Assembly (NCBI GenBank): GCA_030146385.1
Contig: JASLBX010000470.1
Span: 1-5,761, forward strand
Direction: 5' to 3'
DNA: 5,761 nucleotides
Source: Jiangellaceae bacterium
GTDB lineage: Bacteria > Actinomycetota > Actinomycetes > Jiangellales > Jiangellaceae
Made by a program: the position numbers and the translations under genes. The notes beneath the pieces are model-generated. The model saw only the letters and a list, made by a program, of their open reading frames with translations, was not told the DNA's origin and did no database searches. Of the stretch, positions 1 to 5,458 are shown one piece after another. Numbering within the stretch: position 1 is the first letter of the stretch; each line of letters opens with the position of its first letter.

Positions 1-785
1 TCGACTGGACGCTGCTCGCCGGCCGGACGGACTTTGTCGGCCTGGGCAACTACACGCGGCTGTTCGGGGACGCGCTGTTCTGGAACGCCCTCGGCAACAC
101 GTTCGCAATGTTCGTCATGGCGACCATTCCGCAGCTGTTGCTGGCGCTGATGATCGCCAACCTGCTGACCCGCACGCTGCGCGCTCCGACGTTCTTTCGG
201 ATGGGGATGCTCGCCCCGTACACGACGTCGCTCGTGGCGGTCGGCATCGTCTTCGGATTCATCTTCGCCGAGCGGTACGGTCTGGCCCGTTACCTGCTCG
301 ACCTGCTAGGGGTCGGAGCGTTCGAATGGCGGAACTCGCGTCTGCCGTCCTGGGCGGCCATCTCGGTGATGGTCGACTGGCGGTGGACCGGATACAACGC
401 GCTGATCTATCTGGCCGCGATGCAGGCAATCCCGCGGCAGGTCTACGAAGCTGCGGTAATCGACGGCGCGGGTCGGTGGCGCCAGTTCTGGAGCATCACC
501 GTTCCGTTGATCAGGCCCACGATCCTGTTCACGGTGATCTTGTCGACGATCGGCGGCATGCAACTGTTCACCGAGCCGCTCGTCTTCAACTACGGGCGTA
601 TCCAGGGCGGCATCGGCCGGGAGTCGCAGACGGTGGCGATGTACGTCTACGAGCGCACCTTTAGCGGGACGTTCAGCGTCGGATACGGCGCGGCGATCTC
701 GTGGATCTTGTTCATCATCATCATTCTCGTCGCGCTCGCGAACCTCTATCTCGTCCGCCGATCCATCCGGAGCGTAGACCAGTGA
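1..785 (+). CDS. Sugar ABC transporter permease, CUT1 family (MalF/CebF-like), 5' end cut off
   Basis: Inner-membrane subunit of a binding-protein-dependent carbohydrate importer; pairs with the next gene product to form the transmembrane channel. The frame is open from the window edge (first whole codon at 3) and 260 residues are visible. The first visible segment contains FVGLGNYTRLF, which in this family sits just after the first membrane helix, so roughly 50 N-terminal residues are missing. Hydrophobic helices are visible around nt 108-180, 200-270, 350-430, 520-570 and 690-765. The EAA loop that docks on the ATPase is at nt 447 onward (EAAVIDGAGRWRQFW, then TVPLIRP), close to the consensus EAA-x3-G-x9-I-x-LP. 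The MalF-like position is inferred from gene order and the GNYTRLF motif. Its stop overlaps the next start by GTGA, so the two are probably translationally coupled. The exact sugar cannot be read from the permease itself. Confidence 0.95.
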   Translation, partial: DWTLLAGRTDFVGLGNYTRLFGDALFWNALGNTFAMFVMATIPQLLLALMIANLLTRTLRAPTFFRMGMLAPYTTSLVAVGIVFGFIFAERYGLARYLLDLLGVGAFEWRNSRLPSWAAISVMVDWRWTGYNALIYLAAMQAIPRQVYEAAVIDGAGRWRQFWSITVPLIRPTILFTVILSTIGGMQLFTEPLVFNYGRIQGGIGRESQTVAMYVYERTFSGTFSVGYGAAISWILFIIIILVALANLYLVRRSIRSVDQ

Positions 786-1699
786 CTACAGCACAGTCGA
801 GCGTGGAGACGCATATCGCTCAGCCGCTCCGTCGTGGCCGGCGTCCGCGCCCGCGCCGCGGTGTTGGCAGTCGGCTTTGGGAGGCCAGCCCGCTGACCTA
901 CCTGGCCCTCGTCATCGCGTGCGTGCTATCGCTCTTTCCGATCATCTGGTCGTTCCTGATGGCCACTCGCGACAACCAGTCGGCCTACCGCGTGCCGCCG
1001 CCACTGCTCCCCGGGAACCAGCTGGCCGAGAATGTGTCGCGGGTCTTCGCCGCCGAGAACGGGATCTTCCTCAAGGGCTTGATCAATTCGGCGATCGTGG
1101 CCGGAGTCATCACCGTCTCGGTGGTCTTCTTCTCCTCGCTCGCCGGGTTCGCCTTCGCCAAGCTCCGATTCCGCGGCCGGAACGCGCTGTTGCTGTTCGT
1201 CATCGCCACCATGATGGTGCCGACCCAGTTGGCCATCGTCCCGCTGTACCTCATCATGAACACGCTCAACTGGACTGACTCGTTGCAAGCGGTGATCGTC
1301 CCGTTCCTGGTCAGCGGGTTCGGGGTGTTCCTCATGCGCCAGTACGCCATTTCGGCGATCAGCGACGAGCTCATCGAGGCGGGCAGGGTCGACGGGTGCT
1401 CGACCTGGCGGATTTACTGGAACATCGTCCTGCCAGGGCTCCGCCCGGCCGTCGCCGTGCTCGGCCTGCTGACGTTCATGCTGCAGTGGAACGAGTTCAT
1501 CTGGCCGTTCGTCGTGCTGACTCCGAACAATCCGACCGTGCAGCTCTCCATCAAGATCATTTCGGCGGCTCACTACACCACGGACTACGCGATGGTCTTC
1601 GCGAGTACGGCCCTGGCCATGTTGCCCCTGCTCGTCGTGTTCGTCGTCTTCGGCAAGCAGATCATCAGCGGAATCATGGAAGGGTCGGTCAAGGAGTGA
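782..1699 (+). CDS. Sugar ABC transporter permease, CUT1 family (MalG/CebG-like)
   Basis: Second channel-forming subunit of the carbohydrate importer, 305 aa from the GTG at 782, a usual length for MalG-type permeases. The GTG is chosen because it overlaps the upstream stop (GTGA, 782-785) and has CGGAG at 768-772 nine bases before it; the longer open frame upstream merely lies inside the previous gene. The N-terminus is a basic cytoplasmic tail (RRGRRPRPRR, about residues 17-26). A first membrane helix lies near residues 38-60 (LTYLALVIACVLSLFPIIW), followed by helices such as AIVAGVITVSVVFFSSLAGF, LLLFVIATMMVPTQLAIVPL and a C-terminal MLPLLVVFVVFGKQIISG. The EAA loop begins at E199 and reads EAGRVDGCSTW followed by IVLPGLRP; Gly replaces the third-position Ala. 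The C-terminal GSVKE ending is typical of the family. It is co-transcribed with the preceding permease and the following beta-glucosidase. Confidence 0.96.
   Translation: MTTAQSSVETHIAQPLRRGRRPRPRRGVGSRLWEASPLTYLALVIACVLSLFPIIWSFLMATRDNQSAYRVPPPLLPGNQLAENVSRVFAAENGIFLKGLINSAIVAGVITVSVVFFSSLAGFAFAKLRFRGRNALLLFVIATMMVPTQLAIVPLYLIMNTLNWTDSLQAVIVPFLVSGFGVFLMRQYAISAISDELIEAGRVDGCSTWRIYWNIVLPGLRPAVAVLGLLTFMLQWNEFIWPFVVLTPNNPTVQLSIKIISAAHYTTDYAMVFASTALAMLPLLVVFVVFGKQIISGIMEGSVKE
1678..1684 (+). promoter_or_regulatory. Probable ribosome binding site for the GH1 gene
   Basis: GGAAGGG lies 11 nt before the GTG at 1696, inside the end of the upstream permease. A better-looking AAGGAG (1691-1696) runs directly into the start codon and is too close to serve it. 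No other ATG, GTG or TTG is available in frame just downstream before the conserved domain begins, so the GTG at 1696 is nearly forced; coupling through the GTGA overlap probably helps initiation. Confidence 0.5.
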
Positions 1700-3123
1700 G
1701 CACCTACCAAAGCGCGCCGGTCACGGCCAGCTCGCAGCGGCTCAGCTTTCCATCGGGCTTCCTCTGGGGTGCGGCCACTGCTGCGTTCCAGATCGAAGGC
1801 TCGACGGAGATGGACGGGCGGAGTACGTCCATCTGGGACACGCACTGCCGCCTGGCCGGCGCGATCATCGGCGGTCACACCGGCGAACCCGCGGCCGATC
1901 ACTACCGGCGGATGCCGGAGGACGTCAGACTGATGGCAGAGCTCGGCCTCAAGGCGTACCGCTTCTCGGTGGCCTGGCCGCGGGTTCGCCCGGACGGGGG
2001 AGCGGTCAACCAGGCCGGCCTCGACTTCTACCGGCGGCTGGTGGACGAACTGCTCGAACATGACATCGTCCCTTGGCTCACCCTCTACCACTGGGATCTG
2101 CCGCAGGCGCTCGAGGACGCTGGTGGCTGGCCTTCACGCGACACCGCGTACCGGTTCGCAGAATATGCCGACACCGTGTACGAAGCGCTCGGCGACCGGG
2201 TGCCGTACTGGAGCACGCTCAACGAGCCGTTCTGCTCAGCGCTGCTCGGCTATGCGAGCGGCGAGCACGCGCCGGGACGTTCGGAGCCGATCGCCGCAGT
2301 GGCGGCCGTTCACCACCTGCTGCTTGCGCACGGGCTTGCGGTGCAGGCCATCCGCGCACGCAATCCTCAGGAGAAGGTCGGCGTGACGCTGAACTTTGCG
2401 CCGATCGAACCGTACGACCCAGCCGATCCCGCCGACATCGACGCTGCGCGCCGTATCGACGGATTGCAGAACCGGCTCTTCATCGATCCGATCCTCCGAG
2501 GGGTGTACGCCGCTGACATACTCGCCGACCTGGAGCCGTACGGCTTGGCCGGCCATATTCGGGACGGTGATCTGGACGTGATCTCTGCGCCGCTGGACAT
2601 ACTTGGCGTCAACTACTACCTGGGCAACACAGTGTCGGCCCGTCCGGATCCCGCGCCGCCAGCGAAGGACGTCGTGACCCCTCAGCCGCCAGGCTCGATC
2701 TGGATCGGCGCCGAGGACGTCAGCTTCCGGCGGCAGGAGCGACCGGTAACGGGGCAGGGCTGGGAGATCTACCCGGAGGGGCTGACCCAGGTGCTGACCT
2801 GGATCGGCAAGGAGTACCCAGGCGTTCCGCTGTACGTGACCGAGAACGGCTCGGCGTTCCCGGATGAAGTCGTCGACGGCGAGGTTCGCGATCCCGGACG
2901 GATGGAGTACCTCGTCGGCCATCTCCGGGCCATCTACGACGCGATCGAGGCGGGCGCTGACGTGCGGGGGTATTTCGCGTGGTCGCTGCTGGACAACTTC
3001 GAGTGGGCCTGGGGGTACGGCCAGCGGTTCGGCCTCGTCTACGTCGACTTCGAGAGCCAGCAGCGGATTCCCAAGCTGAGCGCCCGCCGGTACGCCGAAA
3101 TCATCGCGACGAATGGACTCTAG
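1696..3123 (+). CDS. Glycoside hydrolase family 1 beta-glucosidase (BglC-like), cytoplasmic
   Basis: Retaining beta-glycosidase of 475 aa that hydrolyses beta-linked glucosides, most likely cellobiose or short cello-oligosaccharides delivered by the adjacent transporter. Family GH1 is unmistakable. The N-terminal signature FPSGFLWGAATAAFQIEGS is at residues 18-36, with glycone-binding Q32. HWD is at 132-134. The acid/base glutamate is E177 in TLNEP, and the nucleophile is E383 in YVTENGSAF. The conserved NYY begins at N306, and WSLLDNFEWAWGY contains W429 and sugar-binding E436/W437. All expected catalytic residues are present and the length is normal for the family (about 450-480 aa), so the enzyme looks intact. 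There is no signal peptide, so it acts in the cytoplasm. The GTG start overlaps the permease stop (GTGA, 1696-1699). GH1 also includes beta-galactosidases, beta-fucosidases and 6-phospho-beta-glucosidases. An ABC rather than PTS context argues against the phospho-form, and the cellobiose preference is inferred from context. Confidence 0.96.
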   Translation: MSTYQSAPVTASSQRLSFPSGFLWGAATAAFQIEGSTEMDGRSTSIWDTHCRLAGAIIGGHTGEPAADHYRRMPEDVRLMAELGLKAYRFSVAWPRVRPDGGAVNQAGLDFYRRLVDELLEHDIVPWLTLYHWDLPQALEDAGGWPSRDTAYRFAEYADTVYEALGDRVPYWSTLNEPFCSALLGYASGEHAPGRSEPIAAVAAVHHLLLAHGLAVQAIRARNPQEKVGVTLNFAPIEPYDPADPADIDAARRIDGLQNRLFIDPILRGVYAADILADLEPYGLAGHIRDGDLDVISAPLDILGVNYYLGNTVSARPDPAPPAKDVVTPQPPGSIWIGAEDVSFRRQERPVTGQGWEIYPEGLTQVLTWIGKEYPGVPLYVTENGSAFPDEVVDGEVRDPGRMEYLVGHLRAIYDAIEAGADVRGYFAWSLLDNFEWAWGYGQRFGLVYVDFESQQRIPKLSARRYAEIIATNGL

Positions 3124-3125
3124 GA
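3122..3125 (+). promoter_or_regulatory. Short Shine-Dalgarno-like AGGA relevant to the LacI start choice
   Basis: AGGA begins inside the TAG stop of the GH1 gene. It is only 2 nt before ATG 3128 and 11 nt before GTG 3137, and lies downstream of ATG 3113, so it does not clearly settle the start. No better site is visible. Reinitiation by ribosomes finishing the GH1 gene is likely. Confidence 0.3.
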
Positions 3126-3127
3126 CA

Positions 3128-4159
3128 ATGAGCACTGTGGCCGATCCCAACGAGGCGCCGACGCTGGAGGCGGTGGCGCGCCGCGCCGGCGTGTCGCGGG
3201 CGACCGTATCGCGAGCGATCAACGGCGGCATGAAGGTCAGCCCCAAGGCCCGGGAGGCGATCGAACGGGCCATCGCCGAACTCGGCTACATCCCGAACCG
3301 GGCGGCACGCTCGCTGGTCACCCGGCGGACCGATTCGGTCGCCTTGGTGGTGCCCGAGACGGGCAGCAAGCTGGTTGGCGACCCGTTCCTCACCGGTGCG
3401 CTACAGGGGGTCACCAAGGGTCTCGCTGGGACGGAGCTTCAACTCGTCCTGCTGATCGCGCAGGAGACGGGCGACACCGATCGGCTGCTGCGCTACCTGC
3501 GCGCAGGTCACGTCGATGGTGCGCTGGTGATGAGCCACCACCGCGAGGACCATCTGCCCACCGAGTTGTCCAAGGTCGGCCTGCGGTGTGTTTTTCTCGG
3601 CCGGCCGCTCGATCCCGGTGACGTCAGCGTCCCGTACGTCGACGTCGACAACGTAGGTGGCGCCCGGTCGGCTACCGAGCACCTGATCGCCCGAGGCGCG
3701 GGGCGGATCGGCACCATTGCCGGCCCGGCTGACATGCCCGCGGGTGTCGACCGGCTTGAGGGATGGCGGGAGGCGTTGCTTGCCGCGGGACGGCCGGACG
3801 AAGCCGTGGCTACCGGCGACTTCACCGCCGACAGTGGCGCGGCGGCGATGCGCGTGCTGCTGGAGCGGTGGCCAAACCTCGATGCCGTGTTCGTTGCGTC
3901 CGACCTGATGGCGACGGGGGCAATGACCGTGCTGCGAGAGTCCGGGCGGACCATTCCCGACGACGTGGCGGTGATCGGGTTCGACGACTCGATGCTTGCG
4001 CCGGCGACCGTCCCGCCCCTGACGACCGTCCACCAGCCGGTTGAGGAGCTGGGACAGCGGATGGCTGAGGTACTACTGGCTCAGCTTCGCGGGGAGGAGA
4101 CCGCCCCGCTGGGCGGCGAGATCCTGCCTACGGAGCTGGTGATCCGCGCGTCCGCCTGA
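3128..4159 (+). CDS. LacI-family transcriptional regulator (CebR-like)
   Basis: Sugar-responsive DNA-binding repressor, 343 aa from ATG 3128. The N-terminal LacI helix-turn-helix spans about residues 12-32 (TLEAVARRAGVSRATVSRAI). The linker and hinge helix follow (LGYIPNRAARSL, 52-63), with the minor-groove leucine equivalent at L63. The rest is a periplasmic-binding-protein-like effector domain. It contains YVDVDNVGGARSATEHL, the VIGFDDS strand with D286/D287 (the place of sugar-contacting aspartates in this family), and the C-terminal TTVHQPVEELGQRMAEVLL. Alternative starts are ATG 3113, inside the GH1 gene, and GTG 3137; none changes the DNA-binding domain. It follows the GH1 stop by 4 nt with no room for its own promoter, so it is the last gene of the sugar operon and probably autoregulated with it. 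No obvious LacI-type palindromic operator is seen in the window, so the target promoter should lie upstream of the transporter genes. The sugar ligand is inferred from the neighbours. Confidence 0.94.
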   Translation: MSTVADPNEAPTLEAVARRAGVSRATVSRAINGGMKVSPKAREAIERAIAELGYIPNRAARSLVTRRTDSVALVVPETGSKLVGDPFLTGALQGVTKGLAGTELQLVLLIAQETGDTDRLLRYLRAGHVDGALVMSHHREDHLPTELSKVGLRCVFLGRPLDPGDVSVPYVDVDNVGGARSATEHLIARGAGRIGTIAGPADMPAGVDRLEGWREALLAAGRPDEAVATGDFTADSGAAAMRVLLERWPNLDAVFVASDLMATGAMTVLRESGRTIPDDVAVIGFDDSMLAPATVPPLTTVHQPVEELGQRMAEVLLAQLRGEETAPLGGEILPTELVIRASA

Positions 4160-4241
4160 TCCGTCCGACGGGGAGATCTGTTCTACCGCCTGGACGACTT
4201 CTCCGCCCGAGGAAGAAGGACCTGGCGGAGAGGTGGCCATG

Positions 4242-4380
4242 ATCAGCCGCCGCCCGCTTGCGCTTCCACTCGCTTCGGAGGAGGCCCATCAGTACCTCGT
4301 CGTGGAACTGGCCGGCGTGATAGGTCATCTGCCGCCGGCGGCCCTCCTCGACGAAGCCCCACCTTCCGATACAAGCCATT
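4242..4380 (-). pseudogene. C-terminal relic of a GNAT-family N-acetyltransferase, frameshifted
   Basis: Read on the minus strand, 4358 down to 4266 encodes GFVEEGRRRQMTYHAGQFHD continuing into EVLMGLLRSEW. This is the characteristic C-terminal end of RimL-type GNAT acetyltransferases (LYxKxGFxEEGxxR ... HDxxLMxLLxxEW). The residues that should precede it, NGLYRKVG, are present at 4380-4357 but in a different frame. Deleting one base from the C4 run at 4357-4360 (G4 on the minus strand) joins them into LYRKVGFVEEGRRR. The rest of the family fold (about 100 or more residues, including the acetyl-CoA-binding R/QxxGxG/A motif) is not recognisable in any minus frame up to the start of thpR. The gene is therefore a truncated, frameshifted remnant and not expected to be functional. 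The open frame runs on to 4128, antisense to the lacI end, but that tail looks unconstrained. A sequencing error could explain the frameshift but not the missing N-terminal part. Confidence 0.72.
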
Positions 4381-4462
4381 CATCCGTGCCATCCTGCCAG
4401 CGCGCCTGCCGGCCCGAGACCGTGTGGCACTGTGTTGGTGCCGAGTGGCATGCTGGCCCGCC

Positions 4463-4522
4463 ATGAGGCTGAGCCATGACCAGTACGTCGAGCTCGCGCG
4501 CCTGCGGCTCGCGACGCAATGA
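4463..4522 (+). CDS. Possible 19-codon mini-ORF coupled to thpR
   Basis: ATG at 4463 opens a frame encoding MRLSHDQYVELARLRLATQ and ending in TGA 4520-4522, which overlaps the thpR ATG as ATGA. Its first nine bases (ATGAGGCTG) are the same as the first nine of thpR 56 nt later. No Shine-Dalgarno sequence precedes it. I do not recognise the peptide. It could be an upstream ORF that delivers ribosomes to thpR, a remnant of a lost gene, or chance. The overlap is the main reason to list it. Confidence 0.25.
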   Translation: MRLSHDQYVELARLRLATQ

Positions 4523-5067
4523 GGCTGTTCACGGCCATCGTTCCGCCGCCTGCGGTGTTGCAGCACCTCGACGCAGCGGTCGAGCCGGTCCGTGACGACG
4601 CGGTTGGCTGGACGCGGCCCGAGGCGTGGCACCTCACGCTGGCCTTCTACGGCGAGGTGCCCGAGGAGCGCGTCCCGGACCTGTCGGAGCGACTGCGCCG
4701 CGCAGGTGCCCGGTATCCCACCATGCCCCTCCGGCTGGTCAGCGCCGGGAAGTTCGACGGACGCGTGCTCTGGGTCGGTTGCGACGGCCCGGTGGACGAT
4801 CTGCGCCGACTGGCCCGCTCGTGTGTGGCGGCCGGGCGGCGGGTAGGGGTCCCGGGTCAGGAGCACCGGCGGTTCCGCCCACACCTGACGTTGGCACGGG
4901 CTCAGCGGCGGCCGGTCGACCTTCGTCCGTACGTGTCGGCCCTGACCGAGTACGCCGGTCCGGCGTGGACGGCCGTCGAGGTCGCATTGGTGCGCTCGCA
5001 CCTCGGCAAGGGACCGGGCGGGCGGGCCAGGTACGAGTCGATCGAGACCTTCCCCCTGGCAAGCTGA
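4519..5067 (+). CDS. thpR: RNA 2',3'-cyclic phosphodiesterase (2'-5' RNA ligase family, ThpR)
   Basis: Cytoplasmic 2H phosphoesterase of 182 aa, a normal size for the family. Members open 2',3'-cyclic phosphate ends of RNA and can reversibly join tRNA halves by a 2'-5' bond in vitro; the physiological substrate is not well established. Both catalytic HxTx motifs are present: HLTL at residues 38-41, preceded by the typical RPEAWH and followed by FYGEV, and HLTL at 122-125 in FRPHLTLARA. The N-terminus MRLFTAIVPP is the classic first strand of the family (RLFxAIxPP), which fixes the start at ATG 4519. The C-terminal YESIETFPL also fits. No good Shine-Dalgarno site precedes the start; it overlaps the stop of a 19-codon mini-ORF by ATGA. 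It has no evident functional link to the sugar operon and probably belongs to a separate transcription unit, although no terminator or clear promoter was seen between lacI and this gene. Confidence 0.93.
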   Translation: MRLFTAIVPPPAVLQHLDAAVEPVRDDAVGWTRPEAWHLTLAFYGEVPEERVPDLSERLRRAGARYPTMPLRLVSAGKFDGRVLWVGCDGPVDDLRRLARSCVAAGRRVGVPGQEHRRFRPHLTLARAQRRPVDLRPYVSALTEYAGPAWTAVEVALVRSHLGKGPGGRARYESIETFPLAS

Positions 5068-5072
5068 GCATC

Positions 5073-5156
5073 GTGAACATCCGAACCCGGCAGCTGGTCG
5101 TCACGGCCGTCCTCGTCGCCCTTGTTTCGGCCGTGGTGATCGCCACCGTGCTCTGA
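5073..5156 (+). CDS. Putative 27-aa single-pass membrane peptide
   Basis: A GTG at 5073, five bases after the thpR stop, opens a 27-codon frame. It begins MNIRTRQLVV and is then almost entirely Val/Ala/Leu/Ile (residues 8-27), ending at TGA 5154-5156. A short basic N-terminus (two Arg) before a 20-residue hydrophobic stretch is what a small inner-membrane peptide with a cytoplasmic N-terminus looks like. The ribosome site is weak (GAGC in TGAGCATC). It probably shares the thpR transcript. I do not recognise a family, and no function can be assigned. Its size means it could be fortuitous, but the start position, composition and clean ending favour a real gene. Confidence 0.5.
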   Translation: MNIRTRQLVVTAVLVALVSAVVIATVL

Positions 5157-5366
5157 CCGACAATGTACGGGTGCCACAGCCACTATCGCCCGTCCTGGCC
5201 CAGCCATATGGCAACTGGCTCGGCGATCGGCTCGATCAAATCTTAGACCGGGCGGACGGCTGATGCCGGGGTGTCCGCTCGGCCATCCAACAATGGGACG
5301 TTCGGCCGACTCCCACTTCTCGTCACGATCACTAGGCTCGAACTAGAGCAACCGACGGGGAAGTTC
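5157..5366. other. Intergenic stretch with no recognised gene
   Basis: About 210 nt between the small membrane peptide and the tandem hairpins. No tRNA, rRNA, riboswitch or convincing coding frame was recognised on either strand. Open frames crossing it (such as + 5271-5555 and - 5243-5425) show no family resemblance and poor starts. Together with the hairpins to its right, the space from 5157 to 5458 separates two convergent genes. Confidence 0.5.
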
Positions 5367-5401
5367 GGAAGCTCGACAAGGGATTGTCCAGTCGGGCTCC
5401 C
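5367..5401. repeat. Imperfect hairpin next to the terminator
   Basis: AGCTCGAC (5370-5377) pairs with GTCGGGCT (5391-5398): eight pairs including one T-G wobble. Beyond one A/C mismatch the stem extends by GG (5367-5368) with CC (5400-5401). The loop is 13 nt. An alternative small stem inside it, GACAA/TTGTC (5375-5379 with 5384-5388), closes a GGGA tetraloop and would compete. On the minus strand it would be the second hairpin after serC; on the + strand it precedes the stronger stem at 5408. It may aid termination or protect 3' ends. Confidence 0.45.
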
Positions 5402-5407
5402 AGGACG

Positions 5408-5449
5408 CGCCCGGCCGCATGCCACCCACGCGGCCGGGCGTCTCCTTTT
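5408..5449. terminator. Rho-independent-type terminator between convergent genes
   Basis: Perfect 11-bp GC-rich stem, CGCCCGGCCGC (5408-5418) with GCGGCCGGGCG (5430-5440) around an 11-nt loop, followed on the + strand by TCTCCTTTT. The tail orientation makes it a terminator for + transcripts coming from thpR and the small peptide. It also begins 18 nt past the serC stop on the minus strand, where no T tract follows the stem. Actinobacterial terminators often lack a U tail, so it may work in both directions. Confidence 0.78.
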
Positions 5450-5458
5450 GGCGCACGG

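Noticed and set aside
310..325. GGAGCG-containing stretch as a CebR/LacI operator inside the first permease gene.
   Set aside because: It is only half of a palindrome and the other half does not match; it lies within conserved coding sequence.
2236..3273. Long minus-strand open frame of 345 codons opposite the beta-glucosidase.
   Set aside because: It is a third-position GC shadow of the GH1 gene with no recognisable domain.
4331..4342. Perfect 12-bp palindrome GCCGCCGGCGGC as a possible operator.
   Set aside because: It falls in a run of arginine codons of the GNAT relic and is the sort of GC palindrome expected by chance at this base composition.
4233..4466. A + strand frame of 75-77 codons with a good GGAGAGG before ATG 4239, ending in ATGA that overlaps the 19-codon mini-ORF.
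   Set aside because: It is the exact antisense of the recognisable GNAT relic, and its translation resembles no protein family. The ribosome-site match and overlap look coincidental.
4243..5001. Long minus-strand open frame of 252 codons covering thpR.
   Set aside because: It is antisense to thpR, which has both catalytic motifs; the minus translation is Arg/Pro/Gly-rich and unlike any family apart from the short NGLYRKVG segment of the GNAT relic.
5330..5400. Possible tRNA-like segment (CTCGAAC and several short stems).
   Set aside because: No cloverleaf with an acceptor stem, anticodon arm and GTTC-type T arm can be drawn; only the hairpins listed are supported.
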